A DNA stretch of 64,000 nucleotides from Phototrophicus methaneseepsis. GTDB lineage: Bacteria; Chloroflexota; Anaerolineae; Aggregatilineales; Phototrophicaceae. Location: NCBI RefSeq assembly GCF_015500095.1, contig NZ_CP062983.1, positions 4,278,001-4,342,000 of the forward strand, written 5' to 3'. The translations under genes and the position numbers were made by a program. Under the pieces are notes generated by a model that did no database searches, was not told the origin of the DNA, and worked only from the letters and a program-made list of their open reading frames with translations. Shown here piece after piece: positions 56,024 to 64,000 of this stretch. Position 1 is the first letter of the stretch; each line of letters begins with the position of its first letter.

Positions 56024-58615
56024 TTATAGTTCAGGATCGGGAAATGAGGGATTGAATTGGCTCTCATCTTCATTATTGAAGATAGTAACATCATACATGG
56101 AATCGGTATAAATCCCCTCTGCCTCAATGCGAGCATCGCGTTCTGCATTTGGGTTATAGGGATGCCAGCCAGACAGATCATGAATGATGGTATATTGTCC
56201 ATCCTGATATGCTTTGAGATCATCGCCCTCAAGCGTTTTCCAGTTCACGGGCAGTTCTTCCAAACGGGCTACTTCTACAGCAAGTTCTGGTCCTTCTAGT
56301 AATCCGGGCATCAGATAGCCATTGAATTCCTTGCCAAACTTGTCCGCTGCTTCGGTGGTTTCAAAATGTGCCATCTCCAGCATACGGAATGGCTCATCCT
56401 CTGCCATTGGCGGTGTTCCCACACACTCAGGATCGTGTTCCACATTATCGTAAACAACCATATGTAGCGCGTGTCCAAGTGGCTCACCTTCTGGATCATT
56501 GACAGGGATGGTATCTAAACGCCAATAGGGATTTTGGGCAGATGGTTCAGGTTCGTCAATGACTTCACCCTCTGTGTTCCAGTAGGGATTGGTCTCATTC
56601 TCTAACCGCTGTGCCAGTGTTTCAAAACGGTCTTGCGGTCCATCGCGGAATAAACCCAAATTCGCCCGATGCGGGTCGAGATAGCCATTCTGCATCGCCT
56701 GTAACTCAGCTTTGTGCATCATCGCTTCCAAACCGCGTTCGTCATAGACTTCGAGCAAAGCATCACGCTCTGCTTCTGCTACCTCACGGTCTTCATCGGG
56801 GTCGTAAGTCTGTACGGTTTGCGACTCAAAGCCCACATAGCCATGCTCGCCTTTCCAGACTTTCTCCACTGCCAGTTCCAGTGTCCATGGATCACTGGCT
56901 TCTAAGGTAACGGCATAATTCACTGTTGAATCAAGGGGTTCGAGCAGCGCATCGTTATCGAATGTCGCCTCAAACCAATCTGTACTTTCCAGTGAGGCAT
57001 TTGTTTCGCGCTTCAAATTGGCTTCCTCAGCCCATTCCGCATAGATGGTCGGGTTATCCTGTGCTGATGATTCAAGTTCGTCCGTGTCGAAATCATCATT
57101 CACCGTGATATCTTGCTCCTGTAATTCTGCCTGTCGAATGGTCTGAAATGGGTCAGCTGGACCCTGTGTAAAGAGCCTGCCATCCTCGCGTTCGGGGTCA
57201 ATGCTTCCTGCTTCAATGCCCGCTACTTCAACTAAACGCATGGCATCCTGCAAGCGATCTTCGTCCAGGATCTCGTTAGCAAGCACCGCATTATCACGGG
57301 CAGCGTCCCAATCAGGTTGCGGCACAACCAGCCGTTCATAGTCGTCCACTCCCCATTCTTTGTAGACATTGAGGAAGGACTCACCATTGGCTGAAATCGC
57401 CCCAATCGAATAAGAAGGTTCTGCTAATTCCCGTTCGCGGTTGGTTGTAAAGGCATCGGGTGGTGCATCATCCTCAAAGAAGATACGCGAGTCATCGCGT
57501 TCAGGATCGAGGTAGCCACCTGCTACCGCCATAGTCTCAGCCAGATTGAGCGCGGCTTCCACGCCTTCTGTATCCATGAGCGTTTCCAGTTCACGCTCAT
57601 CAACTGCCGCTTCCTCATACATGCCGTATTCGCCAACCGTCAGCGTATCGAAACGACGTTCAGCACCTTGCATCCAAGTTTTAACCGCTTCCAGCGAGGG
57701 TTCGTTATTGTCGCTAACCCCATAACCGAAGTAGTATTCAGGACGTGGGTCAAGAGATGGTAAATCCATCGGTTCAGGAAATTCCTGACCATAAGCATTT
57801 GCTACATCATGGGCGAACTGCTGTGCCATAAAAACATCACCCTTCTGGAGATACATTTCCAAACCGGGCAATGCCCATGCAGATGAAGGGTCATCGTCGG
57901 GCAAGGGCATTACAGGATAAGAGTCCTGATGTTGTATACCATCTTCCATATTCAGTTCGCGGAAGTAGCGCAGTTCATAAGGATCACCCTCTGGCTCAGT
58001 CTGTTCGACAACAGCAAACCAGTGTGTCGTTCCACCACCATCGACGTGGCGTACTGCACCATCGTCGGGGTCAAATAGGGATGTGGTGGGTGTTCCATCT
58101 GCATTGATTTCGCTTTCTAACTGTGCGCCTTCCAGCATCGGATCAGTGCCTTCTTCAGCTTGAAGTAAGTCGAGTTGATCCACCATCCGTTCAACCGATT
58201 CACGATCACCGGTGACTAGCTTTGCACTACGGACACTATGTTCACCAATTGCCAGCAGGTGAGCGACAGCAGGTGAGTCACCTTCGCGGCTATCGGGTGG
58301 ATAGGTCACTGCCATATAGAAGATATCTTCTTCAAAGGGCTGTTCACGCAACCGTTCCGCGTTCTCACCCCAGGCAGCCAGACCGTTTTCTGCCAGACCA
58401 TCTTCGAGTTCATAGAGTTGTTCTTCAGCTTCCATCCACGAATTGTGTTGTCCGACGTTCAGACGCTGTTCATGTCCCAGTCCGTATTCATCAACAGAGG
58501 CACGGACTAAATCGACATGGTATTTCGCACCATGTTCGTCCCCTTCGGGTGGCACGATTTCCGCAGCATAGATCGAAGCATCGTCATCAATATATCGTAT
58601 CGGACTATCCGCCAT
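56024..58615 (-). CDS. Large, very acidic repeat protein
   Basis: About 863 residues, strongly rich in Asp and Glu, with no recognised catalytic domain. It has four or five tandem units of about 105-110 residues, each with a short helix (LEAMMHKAELQAMQNGYL; VEAALNLAETMAVAGGYL) followed by DPxR and a LF or FF element (DPERDDSRIFFEDD; DPEREDGRLFTQG; DPHRANLGLFRDG). ATG 58615 has GGAAAGGA before it and overlaps the CopG-like gene. The acidity would permit DNA mimicry or antirestriction, but that is speculation. Confidence 0.7.
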   Translation of the reverse strand: MADSPIRYIDDDASIYAAEIVPPEGDEHGAKYHVDLVRASVDEYGLGHEQRLNVGQHNSWMEAEEQLYELEDGLAENGLAAWGENAERLREQPFEEDIFYMAVTYPPDSREGDSPAVAHLLAIGEHSVRSAKLVTGDRESVERMVDQLDLLQAEEGTDPMLEGAQLESEINADGTPTTSLFDPDDGAVRHVDGGGTTHWFAVVEQTEPEGDPYELRYFRELNMEDGIQHQDSYPVMPLPDDDPSSAWALPGLEMYLQKGDVFMAQQFAHDVANAYGQEFPEPMDLPSLDPRPEYYFGYGVSDNNEPSLEAVKTWMQGAERRFDTLTVGEYGMYEEAAVDERELETLMDTEGVEAALNLAETMAVAGGYLDPERDDSRIFFEDDAPPDAFTTNRERELAEPSYSIGAISANGESFLNVYKEWGVDDYERLVVPQPDWDAARDNAVLANEILDEDRLQDAMRLVEVAGIEAGSIDPEREDGRLFTQGPADPFQTIRQAELQEQDITVNDDFDTDELESSAQDNPTIYAEWAEEANLKRETNASLESTDWFEATFDNDALLEPLDSTVNYAVTLEASDPWTLELAVEKVWKGEHGYVGFESQTVQTYDPDEDREVAEAERDALLEVYDERGLEAMMHKAELQAMQNGYLDPHRANLGLFRDGPQDRFETLAQRLENETNPYWNTEGEVIDEPEPSAQNPYWRLDTIPVNDPEGEPLGHALHMVVYDNVEHDPECVGTPPMAEDEPFRMLEMAHFETTEAADKFGKEFNGYLMPGLLEGPELAVEVARLEELPVNWKTLEGDDLKAYQDGQYTIIHDLSGWHPYNPNAERDARIEAEGIYTDSMYDVTIFNNEDESQFNPSFPDPEL

Positions 58616-58850
58616 CGGCATCCTTTCCACTCAAACGCACAGGGAATGCCAGTTCTTCCGCCCGAAGCGGCACAAAGAGTCCCGTTTCGCTCAGGGTGCT
58701 TTTGCTCGTAGCAAGGGTCAACTGCAAGGCACGACGCACCGTTGCTGATTTATCCAGCTTGAAACGGTCTGCCAGTTGTTCCAGTTCTGCCTTCTCTTCC
58801 GGTGACAGGCGTACCGTAAAGCTGTAATCGCGAGTTATGCTATCGCTCAT
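58605..58850 (-). CDS. Ribbon-helix-helix (CopG-like) regulator
   Basis: 81 residues with a RHH core: YSFTVRLSPEEKAELEQLA then FKLDKSATVRRALQLTL. Located between the two acidic repeat protein genes and overlapping both, it is likely a DNA-binding regulator of this operon. Confidence 0.78.
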   Translation of the reverse strand: MSDSITRDYSFTVRLSPEEKAELEQLADRFKLDKSATVRRALQLTLATSKSTLSETGLFVPLRAEELAFPVRLSGKDADGG

Positions 58851-60022
58851 AGTTCCACCTCCCATGTGTCCATTGTGTAATCTGCAATATCGCGTGCCGC
58901 ATTGGATTCGAGAGGCATTCCACGTTCAGTCTCCCAGAATTCGCGCTGATCGGTTGCCAATGCCATGCCTTCGGCAGTATCAAAAAGCTGTTCAATGCCA
59001 CCGCGATCCGCAACCTGAATGAGATATTCCGCCGCACTATATGCCTTGTCCCAATCACCGGGGACACAGGGTGCAAGCTGTGCTTCCATCTCACCTGTTT
59101 CGGGATTGCGTCCAAGCGACAGGATACTGGTCACGCAGTTGTCGCGGTCATCTTTATTGGGCTGAAAGACACCAATCCAATAAGCCATTCCAGTATCGGC
59201 ATCATAAAAAGGTGGCGGGTCAGCAGTCGGGTCGAAGTTCTCCGCCTGAATCCCAATGGCGTTTAATGCCTGAAATGCGGCTTCATCGACCTCCGGTTCA
59301 ACTTGAACTTCCTGCTCGACGACAACCCCACCGAGTTCAATCGCGGTTTGAATGAGCGGGTCGATCGCCTCAAGCGGTGGTTCGTCTGCTAACTCAGGTT
59401 CAAAAGCATCCAGATCACGGACATATTCATATGCCACATATTCAGAGGCTTCTGCACCACGCCAGTTCTGCGGTTCAGGATTCATCTCGAAGGACCTTTT
59501 CTCAGCAAAGTCAGGTACTTGCCAGGGAGCAAGTCCTTCCTCATAAAGCTGTTCCTACAAGTCATCGAAGACAGCTTCTGCCTCGTCCATGTCAGCAAAA
59601 CTGGCAATCGTTATATAACTCCCACCCAGATCACCTGTGCTGGCATCGGCATAGAGGTCAATTGCCCCGATTTCATAACGCGCTTCTGCCATCGCTTCAC
59701 CACGATCCACACCAATCAGACGTGCATCGTGCCATGACCAGCTTTCATCGGGTGGCTCTGGTTCTTCAAAACCCTGCAAACCGTCCTGTGACAGAGGTGG
59801 CAGGTCGGGTATGTCTCGCAGGTCATCCGGTGTGTAATCATCCGGAATCGGAAAGAGATCATAATCCGGTGGTGGCGGTGGAAAGGGATCGAAGTCCTGT
59901 CCTGGATCATAGGCATAATCCTCGTCCAATGGCATTCCTGCCCAGGGATCATCCATATAGAAATCGGGCGGTGGTTCCAGATTCTCGTAATCCATCGGTA
60001 GCGGTTCGTAGACATCACTCAT
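58847..60022 (-). pseudogene. Acidic repeat-type protein with in-frame TAG
   Basis: The first 155 codons encode a Pro/Asp/Glu-rich protein (DPFPPPPPDYDLFPIPDD). TAG at 59555-59557 then stops it, but the same frame continues EQLYEEGLAPWQVPDFAEKR and on to 58847, with the repeat-type helix GIEQLFDTAEGMALATDQ seen in the large acidic protein. One CAG to TAG change would explain this. An internal ATG at 59485 could restart a 212-residue product. Confidence 0.65.
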
Positions 60023-60025
60023 GGG

Positions 60026-61882
60026 CTAGTCCTCCACTGGATGCAAGACGAGCGGTTTGTGTTCGACATTGCGGGTATAACTACATTTGGGATAAGCCGA
60101 GCAGCCCACAAATGCCCCGTTAGAACCCTGCCGTTCGACCAGATCAGCACCACAGTCAGGGCAAGTTTCACCAATCGGCTTTGCCTGTGGTCGTGCCTTC
60201 ATCTGTGTGAGTGTGTATTCCGTCGCGGATTTCAACTGCGGCTGAAAACCACGCCAGAACGCCGTGAGCAAATCACTGCGGCTCAGGTCATCGTTTGCTA
60301 CGCGATCCAGTGCCGTTTCAAGGCGGGCAGTGTATGCCACATCAAAGACCTACGGGAAGCGTTCCACCACAAAATCATTGAGTTGCAAACCTGTGTCAGT
60401 CGGTTGTAGCCGTTTCTGCTTAAGCGCGACATATTTTTTATCCTTGATCACTTTCAGCATGGAAGCAAAGGTCGATGGACGACCTACGCCCACAGCTTCC
60501 AGTTTTTGCACCAGTGCCGCTTCACTGAAACGGGCAGGTGGACGGGTTTGTCCTTCATCAATCGGCAGTTCGACCAGATGGAGTGTTTGCCCGTCTTTGA
60601 GTGCAGGGACTGCACCACTATCTTCAGCTTCGCTCTCATCCACATCGTCGGGTTCTTCATAGACACGCAGGAAACCATCAAAGTCCAGTTCACGCCCCTG
60701 TGCCTTGAAGATCAAAGGAAAGGGTTTTTCCACTGTTTTGCCCGCATGGATCAACGCAGCAGTGACGGTGTAACGGGCAGGAGCCATCTGCGATGCGACA
60801 AAACGTTTCCAGATCAGGGCATAAAGTTTCGCGGCATCACCATCGTTATCTTCAGGCAACTGCGAAACATCCGTCGGACGAATTGCCTCATGTGCTTCCT
60901 GTGCATTGGCTGTTTTGGTTTTATAGACAGGTGGTGTTTCAGGCAGATACTCTGTGCCATATTCCTTCAAAATCAGCAAACCAGCTGCTTCTTGCGCCTC
61001 CAGCGCGACAGATACACCGTCAGTACGGTGATAGGTAATCCGACCCTGTTCATAGAGGGTCTGGGCAAGCTGCATGGTCTTTTCAGGTGAGAGTCCCAAT
61101 CCCTTTGCCGTCGCCTGTTGCAAAGACGAGGTAGTGAAAGGTGGCAGAGGATTCCGCAGTTTGAGCGTTTGTCCTGCCTTATTGACCCAGAAACTCGCAG
61201 ATTGAAGCAAACCAACGAGTTTCTCTGCCTGTTCACGCGCATTGAATTTGACATCTGCATCTTTGAGACGGTGCAACTTCGCTTCAAAACGACTGCCAGC
61301 CGCTTCCAGAACCGCTTTTAGCGTCCAGAAACTTTCTACCTTGAATGCGTTCACGCTCGACCACCAGACGCAGAGCAACACTCTGTACCCGTCCTGCCGA
61401 TAAACGCTCATTGAGTGCTTTACATGCGAGTGGCGAGACCAGATAACCGACCAGTCGATCCACAATACGACGCACAGACTGTGCTTCGACCAGTGACTGA
61501 TCCAGCGTGCGTGGTTCTGCAAGTGCTGTTTTGACCGCAGTTTCGGTGATGGCATTGAATGCTGAACGATAGACAGGTTTATCGTTGAGATTGCCTGCTA
61601 GTGCCAGCAAGTGCCAGGCAATGGCTTCACCCTCACGATCTGGATCGGTTGCCAGATAGACAGCATCTGCCTCCCGAATGGCTTTGACCAGTTTCTTGAC
61701 CAGATTCCCTTTGCCTGCCACATCTGATACTGTGGACGGAAATCCGCATCAATATCCACGCCCAGTTCACTTTCGGGTAAATCACGGATATGACCGCGAC
61801 AGGCTTCGACCTGCCAGCCTTCACCGAGAAAGTGGGCAATTTTCTTCGCTTTCGCGGGCGATTCTACGACTATGAGTTTCAT
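60026..61882 (-). pseudogene. topA: Type IA DNA topoisomerase I, three frameshifts
   Basis: All domains occur in order over three frame changes. TOPRIM: MKLIVVESPAKAKKIAHFLG, then LATDPDREGEAIAWH after a shift at about 61,735. VGYLVSPLACKALN and SAGRVQSVALRLV follow. A shift near 61,330 leads to ESFWTLKAVLEA. The active-site Tyr is in GRITYHRTDG, then AHEAIRPTD and VGRPSTFASML. A shift near 60,345 leads to a C-terminal zinc finger (CPDCGADLVERQG). Plasmid topoisomerases of this kind assist transfer or replication. It cannot be functional as it stands. Confidence 0.88.
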
Positions 61883-61906
61883 AGGTTTTGTTCCTCCATC
61901 CATTGG

Positions 61907-62095
61907 CTAATTGCCTTGCCGTTGTTGAGTTGATTTGTCAGTAGCCGCAACAGATGGCGTATCTGACTGCGATCCTGTACTTTGCAATACCAGTTCGCGT
62001 TCGCGCAAGACGAGCCACAGGGGCCACTCGCGAAAGGCGTGAAATGCCTGTTCTTCGATTTGTTGCCAGGGATGTTGTGTGTCTTTCTTTGCCAT
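61907..62095 (-). CDS. Small hypothetical protein between virB4-like and topA
   Basis: 62 residues (MAKKDTQHPWQQIEEQAFHA). It fills the gap between the VirB4-like gene and topA on the same strand. No domain is recognised; moderate support only. Confidence 0.45.
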   Translation of the reverse strand: MAKKDTQHPWQQIEEQAFHAFREWPLWLVLRERELVLQSTGSQSDTPSVAATDKSTQQRQGN

Positions 62096-62112
62096 TTCAT
62101 CTCACTCTCAAT

Positions 62113-63884
62113 TCATGTTGTGGAGAAGCGTGCCAGCTCGTTTGATGTGGCGCGATTGACGAGATAGAAAATGCCTTCATCTTGAATATCCAGCACAAAG
62201 TGGAAGCGTGGCAGAGCTGCGATAATGTCCCGATGCTGCTGATTGAGATGCTGGAATGCGGCATCTTCATGGAAGACATTCATGCCCTGACGTTGACTAA
62301 ACACCACGCGAATCGGACTATTCTCAAAGACCAATCGCGCTTTGCCCTCCAGAAAAATGGACATCTGTTGATCAATACAGATCAATTTTTTCCTTCTTGT
62401 GCGGAAGGTCTTTGCCGCTTCAATCAGGAAGTCCAGCAGGGACGGATGACGCATCAGGCGATATACCTCATCCACTGCGATGATGCGCGGCTGTTCGTCG
62501 ATCAGACTGTCACGGCGAATAGCACTCAAGACCTGCGTATATGCCAGTGCCTGTAAAATCGGGTCGCTTTCCAATTCGTGGAAACTAAAAACACGTGGAC
62601 GAATCCAGTCTCTGCCACCACGAGTCAGGTCAATATTGGTCATACCATTGAGAAAACTCGACCAGGGACCGGAACCCGTACACAGTCCTGCGATTTCATC
62701 TGCCAGATCGCGGGCGATATGTTGCGTCGCTTCCTTGTCCCCTAAACCAGACAGCACATCGCATATGTTGGCAAAGGTCTTGCCAAAACCGGAAGTCCCT
62801 ACCCAGATTTCATGAGTTGCCCTTTATCCCGCCACGAGTTATGAAAGACCGGATAGGAAGCACCCACCGCTTCCCCACGCAGAACGCCATCTGTACCAGA
62901 GAGTTTGCGATAGCCTAATGGCGAGAGCATCAATGCCAGTTCACGTGAGACGACAGGCCAGCTTGTATCGGGTAGAGCAATTTGTTTGGTACTTTTTGCC
63001 GCAAAGTAGCCCAGACTGCGTGCCAGCAGCTCGCCAACTTCATGTCTGAGACTGAACCATGCGTTCGTTTCGTGGATGACTGCCTGTACCCGCTCACGGA
63101 GGGTTTCTAAATCATCTGCCGCGATTGCGATACTGAGCTGCACCATATGCAGGGCATCTCCCGCATTGATCTCCTGCAATGCCTGACGACAATCTGCGAC
63201 ACGCTGTACTGAACGGCTATCTTCACCACTAAAGCCTGAAAGATGGACTTCATAGGCCTGAATGATGCCCTCCAGCGCATCAATAGCACTGTTGCGCTCA
63301 TAGGTTTTGGGAATATCCACTGACAATGCCAGTGGGAAATTCAGCCTGAGCAGTGGTGGCAGTGGGCGAAAGAAATTCCATGTCGATGGTGCAAACTCAA
63401 AGCTATTGAGTACAGTCCAGAGTGGACGACCACCAGGTCTACCCACGGGAGCTAGATACCAGAAAGGAGCATCCCGAATTTCGTATTTACCGTCGAAGAG
63501 CGCGGGCCATATCCCTTCAACCACAGAGGTATCGAATGATGAACTCATGCCACCTGCTAAAGCGCGTGGATTTTGCTCACTCCAGACCGCCATACCACAT
63601 AAGGCACGTTGGTATTCGGCACTATCGTCTAACTGCTCGTAGTGACGGCGATGTTCCATCAGGAGCTGCGCTCGCTGTGAGTCTTTTGTTTCACGCGCTG
63701 TGCGGGTCAGATGATTGATTTTCTCATCCAATGTGGCGGGCATCTGCCAGCACACAAAACGGGCTGGACTATTGAGTGTGCGTAGCCATGTGGCAAAACG
63801 CGCCTGTAGGGATTGCACACCGTCTTCCGTCGCGTGAAGCATGATGTCAAAAGGTTCGATCAGGAAGGTATGCACATTACTCAT
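62113..63884 (-). pseudogene. VirB4/TraC-like conjugation ATPase, broken
   Basis: The N-terminal domain runs 63884-62799 (MSNVHTFLIEPFDI to DKGQLMKSG). A frameshift near 62,810 leads to VGTSGFGKTFANI, the Walker A motif. The next residues are already a downstream region (KEATQHIARDLADEIAGLC), so about 100 residues between Walker A and the mid-domain seem deleted. The rest is normal: IAVDEVYRLM (Walker B) and ICIDQQMS. VirB4 ATPases power the secretion channel, so conjugation by this element should fail. Confidence 0.72.
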
Positions 63885-64000
63885 ACAGTCCCTCCTTCAT
63901 CGGTGCATCGACGAAGATCAAACCATCTTTTTCTGCCGCATGAGCGAAGGTAATCCACTCGCGCAGGTCAATGTCCATACTGCCAGTGGGTGGTGTAAAA
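63877..64000 (-). CDS. Partial gene at window edge
   Basis: Only the last 40 codons are visible (DIDLREWITFAHAAEKDGL and DAPMKEGLYE). The stop overlaps the VirB4-like start. Product not recognised; probably another transfer gene in this operon. The gene continues outside the window. Confidence 0.55.
   Translation of the reverse strand, partial: FTPPTGSMDIDLREWITFAHAAEKDGLIFVDAPMKEGLYE

Noticed and set aside
59555-59557. Reassignment of TAG to an amino acid
   Set aside because: Many intact genes here end in TAG (for example at 4855 and 15101), so TAG is a normal stop.
13500-64000. All frameshifts as sequencing errors
   Set aside because: The first 13 kb has none and very long genes in the element (4 kb, 3.3 kb, 2.7 kb, 2.6 kb) are open. 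Errors would be spread more evenly, although read data are needed to close the question.
1-64000. CRISPR arrays
   Set aside because: No regularly spaced short repeats were seen.

Overview
The window joins two kinds of DNA. Positions 1 to about 13,470 are ordinary bacterial chromosome: compact, intact genes, mostly in short operons. From about 13,500 to the right edge the sequence is an integrated plasmid-like or conjugative element. It is mosaic, more AT-rich in places, carries three insertion sequences and has many broken genes. No rRNA, tRNA or CRISPR array was seen. Gene content (GH4 sugar enzymes, a secreted WD40 protein, PRTRC genes, a methyltransferase-helicase fusion) would fit a Chloroflexota (Anaerolineae-like) host, but that is a guess from general resemblance, not a demonstrated placement.

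Chromosomal part: an alpha/beta hydrolase with a polytopic membrane tail (142-1893), a GH4 alpha-galactosidase (1973-3304, minus), a sugar isomerase-like TIM barrel and a Gfo/Idh/MocA dehydrogenase (3851-6079), an aminotransferase (minus), then a tight operon of aminotransferase, tyrA, pheA, a DUF2520 Rossmann protein, panB, panC and a phosphoribosyltransferase (7457-13413). This operon joins phenylalanine/tyrosine synthesis to pantothenate synthesis and ends at a clear terminator.

Element, left part (13.5-18.1 kb): the C-terminal stub of parA directly abuts host DNA, followed by an intact ParB-like protein, a frameshifted DUF3987 replication protein and a frameshifted CHC2 primase. From 18.1 to 23.6 kb an IS110 element, an IS3 element and an ISL3 element break up a membrane GAF sensor gene, and a second, diverged primase tail follows. 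From 23.6 to 32.3 kb lies the most striking module: a GHKL ATPase, a STAS-like/winged-helix protein, and an intact three-gene pPIWI-RE island (restriction-type endonuclease, DinG-like helicase, Argonaute-related pPIWI-RE protein).

Element, middle and right (32.3-64 kb): an oriT-like hairpin with a strongly structured non-coding region, an RNase H-SLOG fusion and two further genes (all frameshifted), a vWA protein, a 1331-residue methyltransferase-helicase fusion, a PrimPol-like primase, and a PRTRC ubiquitin-like cassette whose E2-like and E1-like genes are broken. A TetR/epimerase cassette interrupts the latter. Then come an oriT-like site, a relaxase, a type IV coupling protein, an HU protein, a THEP1-type NTPase cluster, very acidic repeat proteins, a broken topA, a broken VirB4 ATPase and a partial gene at the edge. 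The two oriT-like sites share a loop and a nic-like motif while their stems differ.

Together the transfer and replication backbone looks inactivated by at least a dozen separate lesions, whereas the pPIWI-RE module and its putative regulatory partners are intact. This is the pattern expected if the host now keeps the element for its cargo, although sequencing error has to be excluded.
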